Assembly (NCBI RefSeq): GCF_000379485.1
Contig: NZ_KB902283.1
Location: 1 to 64,000 of the forward strand
From: Wenxinia marina DSM 24838
Lineage (GTDB): Bacteria > Pseudomonadota > Alphaproteobacteria > Rhodobacterales > Rhodobacteraceae
DNA: 64,000 nucleotides
Reading direction: 5' to 3'
The notes beneath the pieces are model-generated. The model made no database searches, had not been told where the DNA came from, and saw only the letters and a list, made by a program, of their open reading frames with translations. Positions 7,403 through 16,045 of the stretch are shown in pieces. The position numbers were made by a program, and so were the translations under genes. Positions within the stretch are counted from its first letter, which is position 1; the number at the start of each line of letters is the position of its first letter.

Positions 7403-8275
7403 TCAGGACGGCGCCGGCACGAACTCGGTCAGCATCGGGCCGTAATCCGCCGGCATCGGCGCGCCCCACAGGTTCATCGTCGCCGGATCGTCCATGTCCC
7501 AGACGCCCGCCTGCCGCGGCGCCGACCGGTCGATCCGCTCCATCTCGCAGCAGACCTCGCAGACGGTGCCGTCGCGGTCGGCGAAGTAGGAGAAGACGTT
7601 GTTCCCGGGCCCGTGCCGCCCCGGCCCCCAGATCAGCCGCCGGCCCTGCCGCCCCAGCCGGTCGGCGAGGGCGACGATGGCGGCCGCGCTCTCGCACTGG
7701 AACGAATAATGATGGATGCCGCGCCCCGGCCCGACGGCGAGCGTGTGGTGGAAGCCGTCCGCGGCGCGGTACCACGCCCTCTCGTATCCCGCCGTGCGGT
7801 CCGACAGCTCCATGCCCAGAACATCTGCCAGCAGATCCTGCATGCCCTTGGGGTCGGACGCCCGCAGGTTCACGTGATCGAGCCGCAGGAGGCCGGGCAC
7901 CGGCCGCCCCGTCCGCGGCACCGGCGTGTGCACCTCCAGGACAGGCCCGAAGGGCGTGGCGAAGCGCACCGCCCGCGTGACGCCGTCCACCGCGGGACGT
8001 TCGCTGAGGATGTCCAGCCCGGCCGCCCGGACCCGCGAAGTCACTTCCGCGACCGCCGCCTCGTCCGGCGCCTCGAGCCCGACCGCGACGACGCCCGGCG
8101 TCTCGCCGCGCAGATAGACGATCTCGGCCGCCCGGTCGCTGACCGACAGGCTCGCCCGGTCCGCACCTTCGCCACCCGCGCCAGCCCCCAGCACGTCCGC
8201 CAGGTCGGTCGCGCTGGCCCGCGGGTCGGGCACTGCCAGCAGGATGTAGCCCATCCGGGCAATCAGGTTCGTCAT
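7403..8275 (-). CDS. VOC-family protein, extradiol dioxygenase-like
   Basis: 290 residues with two VOC (glyoxalase/dioxygenase fold) modules. In the C-terminal module the three metal-ligand positions of type I extradiol dioxygenases seem to be kept: His in RLDHVNLRASDP, His in GIHHYSFQCES and Glu in TVCEVCCEME. The N-terminal module lacks these. This supports an Fe(II)- or Mn(II)-dependent dioxygenase or a related metal enzyme acting on a catechol-like compound. The start ATG at 8275 has a GGGAGGAC-type site upstream. It lies 139 bases upstream of the TAXI gene on the same strand and is probably part of the same catabolic unit. Substrate unknown. Confidence 0.8.
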   Translation of the reverse strand: MTNLIARMGYILLAVPDPRASATDLADVLGAGAGGEGADRASLSVSDRAAEIVYLRGETPGVVAVGLEAPDEAAVAEVTSRVRAAGLDILSERPAVDGVTRAVRFATPFGPVLEVHTPVPRTGRPVPGLLRLDHVNLRASDPKGMQDLLADVLGMELSDRTAGYERAWYRAADGFHHTLAVGPGRGIHHYSFQCESAAAIVALADRLGRQGRRLIWGPGRHGPGNNVFSYFADRDGTVCEVCCEMERIDRSAPRQAGVWDMDDPATMNLWGAPMPADYGPMLTEFVPAPS

Positions 8276-8352
8276 GTCGTCCTCCCGTCGCGAGACCGGA
8301 CCCTCCCACGTCGCGGCGGCGGACGAAAGCCGCCCCGCGCGCCACCGATCGG

Positions 8353-9396
8353 TCAGTCCAGTGCCGCGCAGGCCCCGACGAGGGCACGGACCGCCGCGCT
8401 GTCCGGGGCGCTCGCCATCGGATCGAACACCGGCAGGCCGGTGGCCGCTTCGGCCCCCGCCACCGCCGCCGCCCGCGCCTCCGCCGGCAGGCGGCCGCAG
8501 TTCAGCGAGATCGCCGCCACCCGCGCACCGGGATTGGTGAGCCGCGCCGCGTCGGTGTAGCCCGCGATGGCGGACTCCCAGTCGGGCAGCCTGTAGTCCG
8601 GCAGGCCGGCGATCACGGTCCGCCCCGCCTCGTGGCAGAGCACCATGAGATCGGGCTGCGAGCCGTGGACCAGGCCGAGCGTGACCGCCGCGAAGGACGG
8701 GTGGAACAGCGAGCCCTGCCCCTCGACCACGTCCCAGTGGCCGAGCGCCGCGTCCGGCGACAGCGCCTCGGCGGCGCCCGAGACGAAGTCCGCCTTCACG
8801 GCATCGACCGCGATGCCCTCGCCCGCGATCAGGATCCCCGTCTGACCGGTCGCGCGGAAGGTCGCGGGATGCCCCGCATCCTGCAGCCAGCGGGCGACGG
8901 CGAGGGCGGTGTACTTCTTGCCGACCGCGCAGTCGGTCCCGACGGTCAGCAGGCGCCGCCCGGTCCGCCGCCGCCCGGTCCCGACCTTCAGCGGGCCCGC
9001 GAAGCGCCGCACGTCGTGCAGCCGCCGGCCCAGCGCCCGCGCCCGCAGCACCAGCGCCGGATTGTCCTCCAGCGCGTCGTGCAGGCCCGAGGCGATGTCG
9101 AACCCGGCCTCGAGAAGCGCCAGCAGCACCTCCTGCCACTCCGCCGACAGCCCGCCGCCGGGGACGGCGACGCCGATCACCACCGTCTGCGCCCCCGACC
9201 GCGCGGCGTCGGCCGGCGTGTAGTCCGGCAGCCCCAGATCCACCGCGCCGTCCGCGAACCGGATCTGCCCGACGCAATCCTCGCCGCACCAGTCCCGCAG
9301 GCCGAAGGCGGTCTTGGCGAAGACCGGTTCGCTCTGGTCGCCGACGAGCAGGAGGTAGGGCTTGCGGATCGCGAGGGATCCGGTGTGGCGGTTCAT
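8353..9396 (-). CDS. dgcN: DUF1611 protein, DgcN-like
   Basis: 347 residues with an N-terminal domain and a C-terminal P-loop domain (GTDCAVGKKYT, 153-163) typical of DUF1611. DUF1611 proteins paired with an enolase-superfamily epimerase are named DgcN and belong to a D-glutamate catabolic route in which D-Glu is N-modified before racemisation. The DgcA-like epimerase is three genes upstream on the same strand, which strengthens the name. Start ATG at 9396 lies 10 bases after the M55 peptidase stop. Cytoplasmic. The family is clear; that the substrate is D-Glu rather than another D-amino acid is inferred from the family and operon. Confidence 0.8.
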   Translation of the reverse strand: MNRHTGSLAIRKPYLLLVGDQSEPVFAKTAFGLRDWCGEDCVGQIRFADGAVDLGLPDYTPADAARSGAQTVVIGVAVPGGGLSAEWQEVLLALLEAGFDIASGLHDALEDNPALVLRARALGRRLHDVRRFAGPLKVGTGRRRTGRRLLTVGTDCAVGKKYTALAVARWLQDAGHPATFRATGQTGILIAGEGIAVDAVKADFVSGAAEALSPDAALGHWDVVEGQGSLFHPSFAAVTLGLVHGSQPDLMVLCHEAGRTVIAGLPDYRLPDWESAIAGYTDAARLTNPGARVAAISLNCGRLPAEARAAAVAGAEAATGLPVFDPMASAPDSAAVRALVGACAALD

Positions 9397-9406
9397 GTCC
9401 GGTCCC

Positions 9407-10204
9407 TCAGAACGTCATGAAGAGAAGCGCGCGCAGCGCCTCGTGATAGTCGTCCGTCTCGAACCGCGCGTCGCAGGGTCCGACGAGCTCGGCCCCGGGA
9501 TACCAGGAGGCGCGGTAGGCGCTGGTCGGGTTGGGATAGCCGAAATCGAGCGTGATCCGCTCCGGCACCTGCGGCAGGCAGCCGGCCAGGTCGCCGGACA
9601 AGGCCGCCTCGACCCCCTCGCGGATCGCCGCCCTCGCGCGGGCGGGCGTCATCGAGATCGTGCCCGGCCCGTGCCCCTCGCTGACCGCGACGGTGGTGAT
9701 GCCGGGCACCGCTTCGGCCGCGCCGGCGCAGATGCCGGCGTCGCCGGACAGGAACGCCGACGGCACGCCCAGGGCCGCGGCGCACAGGCTGTTGATCGTG
9801 AACTCCGACGCCAGTTCGCCGTTGAGGCGCAGCCGCAGCGCGCCGGTGAAGGTGTGCGCGAGCGGGTTCGTGTTGGAGCCGTTGTAATTGTGATAGCCGG
9901 TGTAGAGCGCGGCGTCGAAGCTCTCGTCGATCCCCCACATCATCTTGTGGGGATGCCCGCTCCACCCCCTGACGACCCGGACGTCCGCCGGCAGGTCGCC
10001 GATGATGAGGTTGCGCCCGGTCTGGTGCGCGTCCTTCACCACGATCTCGGTCGCGCCCGCGGCGCGGGCGCCCTCGCAGGCGGCGACGACCTCGTCCGTC
10101 ATGTACTGCCGGAACTCGGCATAGCCCTTGTCGTCCTTCATCGCCTCGGCCCAGTCGGTGATGCCGGCCGTGCCCTCGATGTCGGCGCTGATGAAGACCT
10201 TCAT
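9407..10204 (-). CDS. dppA: M55 family D-aminopeptidase, DppA-like
   Basis: 265 residues, the normal size of M55 peptidases. The zinc ligands known from Bacillus DppA are all in place: D8 and E10 in SADIEGTAG, H60 in KDAHQTG, H105 in YTGYHNYN and E134 in ELASEF. DppA-type enzymes release D-amino acids such as D-Ala from short peptides, for example D-Ala-D-Ala from peptidoglycan turnover. No signal peptide, so it acts on peptides after import. The dipeptide ABC permeases lie upstream in the same operon, which fits intracellular hydrolysis of imported D-peptides. Confidence 0.9.
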   Translation of the reverse strand: MKVFISADIEGTAGITDWAEAMKDDKGYAEFRQYMTDEVVAACEGARAAGATEIVVKDAHQTGRNLIIGDLPADVRVVRGWSGHPHKMMWGIDESFDAALYTGYHNYNGSNTNPLAHTFTGALRLRLNGELASEFTINSLCAAALGVPSAFLSGDAGICAGAAEAVPGITTVAVSEGHGPGTISMTPARARAAIREGVEAALSGDLAGCLPQVPERITLDFGYPNPTSAYRASWYPGAELVGPCDARFETDDYHEALRALLFMTF

Positions 10205-10215
10205 GTGTTCGTCCT

Positions 10216-11310
10216 TCAGAGGAGCGCGCCGAGCGCCTCGACCAGCCGGTCGATCTGCTCGGGCGCGTGGGAGGAGAAGACGGCGATGCGCAGCGTCTCG
10301 TGCGCGGGCGCGTCGGAATAGCCGCCGCCGGCGACGCGCTTGACGAGGATGTCCTGCCGGGACAGCGCGTCCGCGACCTCGGTCAGGTCCCGCGGCGCGG
10401 ATACGCTGACGATCGGCACGGGGCTGTCCGCGATGTCGAGGCCGAGGCCGCGAAGCCCGGTCCTCATGCGAACGACGTTGTCCGCAAGGCGGGTGGCGAA
10501 GCCCGGATCGGAGCGCATGAGGCGCAGGCCGGCCAGCGCGGCGGCGGCCGATCCCGGCGGCGGCGGGGACGCTCCGGCGAGGAGGCGCACCCGCGCGCCC
10601 ATGCTCTGGACGCGCTCGGCGGTCGCGGGGACGAAGCCGCCGGCCCCGCCCATCGCCTTGCTCGTCGTGCCCGAGACGTGGCGGCCTTCGCCCTCGACGC
10701 CATGCAGCGCCAAGGCGCCGCGCCCCCCGGGCCCGACCGCCCCGATCCCGTGGGCGTCGTCGATGCACAGCAGCGCGCCGTCGTAGCGCTCCATCACCCG
10801 GCAGTAATCGGCGAGCGGCGCGATGGCTCCGGTCGAGGGGAAGATGCCGTCGCTCGCCACCACCGGCCGCTCGCCGGGGCGCAGGTGCGCGGCCATCGCC
10901 TCCGCCAGGCTGTCCGGATCGCGGTGGGCGAAGCGGTGGACCGGCTGCTCCAGCGTCGCCACCGCGTCGCCGAAACTGTAGTGCGCGGCCGCGTCGAGGA
11001 AGACGCGGTCGAACTGGTCGCGCAGCCCCTGCAGCATGACGAGGGGCGCGACGTAGCCCGAGACGGCGTAGGTCACCGCCTTGCTGCCGAGGAAGTCCGC
11101 CAGCTCCGCCGCCAGCTCGTGATAGGGCGCGACGTCGGCGCGCGTTCCGGGGCCAAGGCCGTAGGCGCGGGTGGCCGCGACTGCAGCCTCAATGACATCC
11201 GGATGGCCGTGCAGCGTGTGGTAGGAGGTGCCGCAGAAATAGTCGACCTCGCGCCCGTCGATCCGCATCCGCGGGCCGAGCGGCGACTCCATCTGCATCA
11301 GGGCCGCCAT
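10216..11310 (-). CDS. PLP-dependent alpha-oxoamine synthase-like enzyme
   Basis: 364 residues of aminotransferase fold type I, closest in pattern to 8-amino-7-oxononanoate synthase and 2-amino-3-ketobutyrate CoA ligase. The PLP lysine is K218 in VSGTTSKAMGGAGG, the pyridine-nitrogen aspartate is D185 in IDDAHGIG with H187 beside it, and the N-terminal YFCGTSYHTLHGHP segment matches the family's substrate loop. Its start overlaps the upstream epimerase stop by one base (TGATG). It is not next to biotin or threonine genes; placement between a DgcA-like epimerase and a D-aminopeptidase suggests it handles an amino acid released by the pathway. Reaction and acyl-CoA use are not established. Confidence 0.8.
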   Translation of the reverse strand: MAALMQMESPLGPRMRIDGREVDYFCGTSYHTLHGHPDVIEAAVAATRAYGLGPGTRADVAPYHELAAELADFLGSKAVTYAVSGYVAPLVMLQGLRDQFDRVFLDAAAHYSFGDAVATLEQPVHRFAHRDPDSLAEAMAAHLRPGERPVVASDGIFPSTGAIAPLADYCRVMERYDGALLCIDDAHGIGAVGPGGRGALALHGVEGEGRHVSGTTSKAMGGAGGFVPATAERVQSMGARVRLLAGASPPPPGSAAAALAGLRLMRSDPGFATRLADNVVRMRTGLRGLGLDIADSPVPIVSVSAPRDLTEVADALSRQDILVKRVAGGGYSDAPAHETLRIAVFSSHAPEQIDRLVEALGALL

Positions 11311-12413
11311 CAGGCGAACTCGGTCCGGTCCAGCGCGGCGAGCGCGTCGTCCCTGAGGTCGGCGCCGAGGCCCGGCCCGTCCGGCAGCGTGATCGCCCCG
11401 CCCGCGCCGTAGGTCATCCCGCCCGTGACCGGATCGTCCCGCAGCATGTCCGCCCCGTCGAGATCGGCGAAGCGGATGTTCGGCCGGGCCGAGACGAGGT
11501 GCGCGGCCGCCGTCAGGCCGAGCCGCGTCTCGATCATGCAGCCGACCATGCAGGCGATGCCCGCCGCCTCGGCGATGCCGTTGATCCGCAGGGCGGTGTG
11601 GATGCCGGCGGACTTCGACAGCTTGATGTTGAAGTACCGGCAGGCGCCGGCCCGGACGAGGCGCAGGGCGTCGACGTCGTCGAACAGACTCTCGTCGGCC
11701 ATGACCGGAATCGCGCTGCTGCGCGAGACCTCGGCCAGGGCGTCGGTGTCGCTCGCCCTGACCGGCTGCTCGCAATACTGGATGCCGGCGTCGGCGAGGT
11801 CGGCGAGGACCTTGAGAGCCGTCACGCGGTCCCAGCCCTGGTTGGCGTCGATCCGCAGGAACGTATCGGCCCCCACCGCGTCGCGGATCGCGCGGATCCG
11901 CGCGACGTCCTCCTGATACGTGGTGCCGAGCTTGACCTTGATTGCCTCGAAGCCGGCGTCCCGCATCTCGGCCGCGCGCTGCGCCATCGCCTGCGGCGTG
12001 TCGATGCCGATCGTGTTGTCGGTGACGAGCGCCCGCCGGGTGCCCCCCAGCAGCGCGTACAGCGGCAGGCCCGCCCGCTTGCCCAGCAGGTCGTACAGCG
12101 CCATGTCGAAGGCCGACCGCGCGGTGACGTTGCCCGGCAGCGCCGCCCGCATCGCCGCGGTCGCGCCGTCGATGTCGTGCGCGGGCCGGCCGATCAGCAC
12201 CTTGGCGTAAACCTCCGCCGCGGCGGTCACGGTGCCCACCGTCTCGCCGCAGATCGGCAGCGAGGGGTTCGCCTCGCCCATGCCGTAGAGGCCGTCCTCG
12301 CCGTGCAGGCGGACGAAGACCGTCCCCGCCGTCTCGACGGTGCCGAGCGAGATGCGGAACGGCCGCTTCAGCGGCAGGGCGGCGCGGAAAAGTTCGATGC
12401 GGGTGATTTTCAC
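11310..12413 (-). CDS. dgcA: Enolase-superfamily epimerase, DgcA-like (dipeptide epimerase/N-acyl-D-Glu racemase)
   Basis: 367 residues. Catalytic pattern of the muconate-lactonising/dipeptide-epimerase subgroup: KVK with K159 and K161 on one face, metal ligands D189 (DANQGW), E215 (CEQPV) and D240 (ADES), and a second lysine in NIKLSK (K264/K267). The two-lysine arrangement supports 1,1-proton transfer, that is racemisation or epimerisation. Dipeptide epimerases act on L-Ala-D/L-Glu from murein; DgcA acts on N-modified glutamate. Both roles fit an operon with a dipeptide ABC transporter, a D-aminopeptidase and a DgcN-like protein. Start ATG at 12413. Confidence 0.87.
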   Translation of the reverse strand: MKITRIELFRAALPLKRPFRISLGTVETAGTVFVRLHGEDGLYGMGEANPSLPICGETVGTVTAAAEVYAKVLIGRPAHDIDGATAAMRAALPGNVTARSAFDMALYDLLGKRAGLPLYALLGGTRRALVTDNTIGIDTPQAMAQRAAEMRDAGFEAIKVKLGTTYQEDVARIRAIRDAVGADTFLRIDANQGWDRVTALKVLADLADAGIQYCEQPVRASDTDALAEVSRSSAIPVMADESLFDDVDALRLVRAGACRYFNIKLSKSAGIHTALRINGIAEAAGIACMVGCMIETRLGLTAAAHLVSARPNIRFADLDGADMLRDDPVTGGMTYGAGGAITLPDGPGLGADLRDDALAALDRTEFA

Positions 12414-12417
12414 GGCG

Positions 12418-14076
12418 TCAGGCCTCCCACCGCTGCAGGAACATCGGGCCGACGCGGATGCCGCTGCGGCCCGCCTCGTCCACCGCGCCGAGCTCCAGCG
12501 TCTCGGCCTCGTAGAGCAGGCCGTGCATGACGAAGCGGCCCTGCCCCGCCGGCTCGCAGTCGTGCGTGCAGAAGTATTCGATCAGGCATTTCAGCCCGCC
12601 GTCGGACCAGGTGAGATAGGTCGGGTTGAAGTCCGGCCCGTAGGTGCCGAGGTGCGGGGCGATCGTCTCCGGCACCTCCTCGTCCGGGCGCTCCGGCGCC
12701 AGCGCCCAGTCCTTGCCCTTCCATGACAGGCGGCCAGGCGCAGGAAACGACAGGTCCAGGTGCGCGTAATCCGCTTCACGGCCGTAGATGCGGCCGTCCA
12801 TCACCCAGTCGTCGCCCGAGACGGGGCGGATCTGCAGCGGCACGCCCTCGCCCATCAGGTAGAGGCGGTCGTCCCGGCGGACGATCTCGGTCGTCTCGCT
12901 GCCGTCGGTGGCGCGGTAGATGCCGGGCAGGCGGTCCAGCCGGTCCGCCGGGATCGGCGGCGGCGCCTTGGGCGGCGGGGGCGCGGCGCCCATCCGGCGG
13001 CCGGCCAGAGCGACGCGCAGCAGGTCGTTCGCCAGCCGCGTGCTGATCTGGTTGGCGAAGTCCAGAGTGTTCAGGATCGTCACGCCGAGGCCCGCCTCGG
13101 GCAGCAGCGTCATCTGCGTGGCATAGCCGTAGACCGCCCCGCCATGGCCCGCGCTCGACCAGCCGTCCATCTGCCCGACGCCGAAGCCGAGGCCGTAGCC
13201 CTTCTGCCCGCCGGCATAGCCGGGCGGCCGCTGGCCCACGACCTGCCACATCTGCCGCAGCGACGCGGGCGACACGATCGGCGTGCCGTCCGGCGCGTAG
13301 CCGCCGCGCAGCAGCGCGGTCATGTACCGCGCCATGTCGACGGTGGAGGAGAAGATGTTGCCGGCGGGAGAGCCGCCGAGGTCGAAGACCGGCGCCGGCG
13401 TGTCGCCGTCGAGCGTCCACATCATCGCCGGCGCCAGCACGTCGCGCACGCCCGGCGCGATGCCGGAGTGCGTGTCGTCCATGCCGAGGGGGGCGAAGAT
13501 GTTCTGCGTGACGTAGGCGGAGTAGTCCGCCCCCGTCACCGCCTCGAGCACCGCGCCGACGACGGCGATTCCGGCGTTGGAATACTGCATGACGCCCGTA
13601 CTTGGATCGACCTTGAGCTGGGTGTCCGCCAGTTCGGCCACCGTCTGCGCCAGCGGCGGGCGCTGGCTGTCGAGGTAGTGGCCCGACTTCGGCTCGCGCG
13701 TGATCCCGGCCGTGTGGCTCATCAGCTTGCGCATGGTGACCGCGGTGCCGAACGGCCCCTGCGGCGCGGCGGCCCAGGGGTTCTCGGGGGCGAAGCCGGG
13801 CAGGTACTGCGACACGTCGGCGTCGAGGTCGATGCGCCCCTGCTCCACCTGCTGCATCACCGCGACGGCGGTGAAGGTCTTGGTGACCGAGCCGATGCGG
13901 AACAGCGACCGCTCGTCCAGGCGCGTGCCGAGGCCCGAGCGAACGACGTGGCCCTGCCCCAGCAGCCCGTCCTGCCCGGTCAGCGCCCAGGAGACGGAGG
14001 GAAGGGACTTGTCCTCCACCTCGTGACGGACCAGCGCCTCGATGGCGGCGACGGATGACTCGGACAGGGACGGCAT
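12418..14076 (-). CDS. Serine hydrolase, class C beta-lactamase/D-aminopeptidase-like
   Basis: 552 residues. The N-terminal part is a penicillin-binding-protein-like domain with SxxK at S63-K66 (IGSVTKTF) and YxN at Y165-N167 (QYSNAG); the catalytic third motif is expected near VYGYATQ, written there as a HGGAVYG-type stretch (DNA near 13140). The C-terminal 180 residues form a separate beta-rich domain of the kind attached to D-aminopeptidases and esterases. No clear signal peptide, so probably cytoplasmic and acting on imported peptides. Four bases separate it from the DgcA-like gene. A D-stereospecific peptidase or amidase role fits the operon; beta-lactamase activity is unlikely to be its task. 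Confidence 0.85.
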   Translation of the reverse strand: MPSLSESSVAAIEALVRHEVEDKSLPSVSWALTGQDGLLGQGHVVRSGLGTRLDERSLFRIGSVTKTFTAVAVMQQVEQGRIDLDADVSQYLPGFAPENPWAAAPQGPFGTAVTMRKLMSHTAGITREPKSGHYLDSQRPPLAQTVAELADTQLKVDPSTGVMQYSNAGIAVVGAVLEAVTGADYSAYVTQNIFAPLGMDDTHSGIAPGVRDVLAPAMMWTLDGDTPAPVFDLGGSPAGNIFSSTVDMARYMTALLRGGYAPDGTPIVSPASLRQMWQVVGQRPPGYAGGQKGYGLGFGVGQMDGWSSAGHGGAVYGYATQMTLLPEAGLGVTILNTLDFANQISTRLANDLLRVALAGRRMGAAPPPPKAPPPIPADRLDRLPGIYRATDGSETTEIVRRDDRLYLMGEGVPLQIRPVSGDDWVMDGRIYGREADYAHLDLSFPAPGRLSWKGKDWALAPERPDEEVPETIAPHLGTYGPDFNPTYLTWSDGGLKCLIEYFCTHDCEPAGQGRFVMHGLLYEAETLELGAVDEAGRSGIRVGPMFLQRWEA

Positions 14077-14086
14077 CGGGGATCCT

Positions 14087-14959
14087 TCAGGAGACGTGGT
14101 GCGGGTCGAGGATGTCCCGCAGGGCGTCGCCCACGAGGTTCCAGGCCAGCACGAACAGGAAGATGGCCGCGCCCGGGAAGAAGAGCGTGTACCAGTACTG
14201 GAACGGGTTGCCGGCCTGGCCGACGATCCAGTTCCGCGAATAGGCGATGAACTGCCCCCAGTCCGCGTAGCCCGCCTCGGTCCCGACCCCGAGGAAGCTG
14301 AGCGCCGAGGCGGTCAGCACCATCGAGCCGGTCATCATCGTGGCCAGCACCAGCACCGGGAACAGCGCGTTCGGCAGGATGTGCAGCGCGAGGATGCGCA
14401 GGTCGCCCGCGCCGTAGCTGCGGGCGGCGTTCACGTAGTCCATCTCCTTGATGAGGAGGATCTCGCTGCGGACGAGCCGGGCGTACCCCATCCAGCCGAA
14501 GACCGTCAGCGCGACGATCATCTGCCCGATCCCCTTGCCGAGGAGCGTGGTCAGCACCATCGCCGCGATCAGGAACGGGATCGCCATGAAGACGTCGACG
14601 ATCCGCATCAGCACCTCGTCCACGATGCCGCCGTAATAGGCCGCGATGGCGCCCACGGTGACGCCGATGACGACCGACAGGCCGACCACGCCAAGGCCGA
14701 TCTTGAAGGCGGTCCGGGTCCCCCAGACGACTGCGTAGAAGATGTCGTACTGCCCTTGCGTCGTGCCGAACCACGCCTCGGACGAGATCGGCTGCGGCGT
14801 CGCCCAGAAACCCGCGCGGGGCGTGTCGTAGGGGCTGATCTGGTAGGCCTCGGGCACCGCGAGGTACGGCGCCAGGATCGCCACCAGCACGAAGCCGAGG
14901 AGCAGGGTGAGCCCGAGCAGCGAAAGCGGGTTCAGGAAGAGATACCGGACGATCTTCAT
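14087..14959 (-). CDS. Dipeptide ABC transporter permease, DppC-like
   Basis: 290 residues, six predicted membrane spans. The first span is followed by a large periplasmic loop, and the EAA-type coupling helix reads YVNAARSYGAGDLRILALH before HILPN. These are standard for DppC/OppC subunits. The start ATG overlaps the DppB-like stop by four bases (ATGA). It pairs with the DppB-like protein in the membrane and, by inference, with the ATPases encoded 4 kb away on the other strand. Confidence 0.92.
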   Translation of the reverse strand: MKIVRYLFLNPLSLLGLTLLLGFVLVAILAPYLAVPEAYQISPYDTPRAGFWATPQPISSEAWFGTTQGQYDIFYAVVWGTRTAFKIGLGVVGLSVVIGVTVGAIAAYYGGIVDEVLMRIVDVFMAIPFLIAAMVLTTLLGKGIGQMIVALTVFGWMGYARLVRSEILLIKEMDYVNAARSYGAGDLRILALHILPNALFPVLVLATMMTGSMVLTASALSFLGVGTEAGYADWGQFIAYSRNWIVGQAGNPFQYWYTLFFPGAAIFLFVLAWNLVGDALRDILDPHHVS

Positions 14960-15993
14960 CTCAGGCGCACCCGGGGGTCGAGGACGGGATAGATGACGTC
15001 GACGAGGAGGTTCATCACCACCAGGACGACCGCGAAGTAGAGGCCGAAGCCGAGCACCGCCGGGAAGTCGAGCGCGGCGGCCGCGTCGGCGGCGAACTGG
15101 CCGAGGCCGTGGTAGTCGAAGATCGTCTCGGTGATGACGACCCCGCCCATCATCGCCGCCAGCTCCATCCCCGCCATCGTGACGACGGGCAGCATGGCGT
15201 TGCGCCGCGCGTGCCGCCGCTCCACCACCCGGCGCGGCAGGCCCTTGGCACGGGCGGTGCGGACATAGTCCTGACGCAGCGTCTCGAGCATGGAGGTGCG
15301 CATGATCCGCGTGAGCGAGGCGATGGAGACGAAGGTCAGCGTCACCACCGGCAGGATCAGGTGCCGCAGCGCATCCCAGAACACGGGCAGGTTGCCGTTC
15401 AGCAGCGCGTCGATCGTGTTGAGGCCGGTGTAGCGGACGAACTCGGCCGAGCGGACCTCGGTCATCGCCCACTGGCTGAGCCGGCTGGGCGGGAACCAGT
15501 CGAGCGCGCCATAGAAGATCAGCAGCATGACCAGGCCGAAGACGTAAGTCGGGAACGACCAGCCGAGGATGGTGACGAGCCGGATCACGTGGTCCGGCAG
15601 GCGGTTCAGGTTGACCCCGGCGAGCGTGCCGAGCGCGATCGACAGCAGGAACGACAGGGTGAAGGCCAGCAGTACCAGCTCCAGCGTCGCCGGGAACAGC
15701 GAGATCAGCGCATCGGCGACCGGCTGGCGGGCGGTCTCGGACCAGCCGAGGTTGCCCTGCAGGACGCCGCCGATCCAGCGGCCGTACTGGACGAGGAAGG
15801 GATCGTTCAGCCCGTACTTCTCGATCAGGTCGGCGACCTGCTCGGCCCCGCCCTTCAGCGCCTCGGGCCCCGAGACGTAGGCGGCCAGCCGCTGCGTCGG
15901 CGTCAGCAGCATCTGCAGCGAGAAGATCATCAGGCTGAGCGCGAAAAGGACCACCGGCAGGAGCAGCAGCCGGCGCAGGATGTAGGTGAGCAT
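14956..15993 (-). CDS. Dipeptide ABC transporter permease, DppB-like
   Basis: 345 residues, beginning MLTYILRRLLLLPVVLFAL as in DppB/OppB proteins. The coupling-helix region reads YVRTARAKGLPRRVVERRHA, with the conserved alanine-glycine core, and is followed by further membrane spans. It is slightly longer than usual because of a periplasmic insert after the first span. The gene begins 52 bases after the binding-protein gene and overlaps the DppC-like gene by four bases. Confidence 0.92.
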   Translation of the reverse strand: MLTYILRRLLLLPVVLFALSLMIFSLQMLLTPTQRLAAYVSGPEALKGGAEQVADLIEKYGLNDPFLVQYGRWIGGVLQGNLGWSETARQPVADALISLFPATLELVLLAFTLSFLLSIALGTLAGVNLNRLPDHVIRLVTILGWSFPTYVFGLVMLLIFYGALDWFPPSRLSQWAMTEVRSAEFVRYTGLNTIDALLNGNLPVFWDALRHLILPVVTLTFVSIASLTRIMRTSMLETLRQDYVRTARAKGLPRRVVERRHARRNAMLPVVTMAGMELAAMMGGVVITETIFDYHGLGQFAADAAAALDFPAVLGFGLYFAVVLVVMNLLVDVIYPVLDPRVRLR

Positions 15994-16045
15994 TCAGGTC
16001 TGCCTGTGGTTGGGGCGGCGGGGGAGATGCCGCCGCCCCGCTGCC

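Noticed and set aside
12418-14076. A beta-lactamase resistance gene
   Set aside because: SxxK and YxN are shared with D-peptidases; the extra C-terminal domain, missing signal peptide and operon context favour a peptidase.
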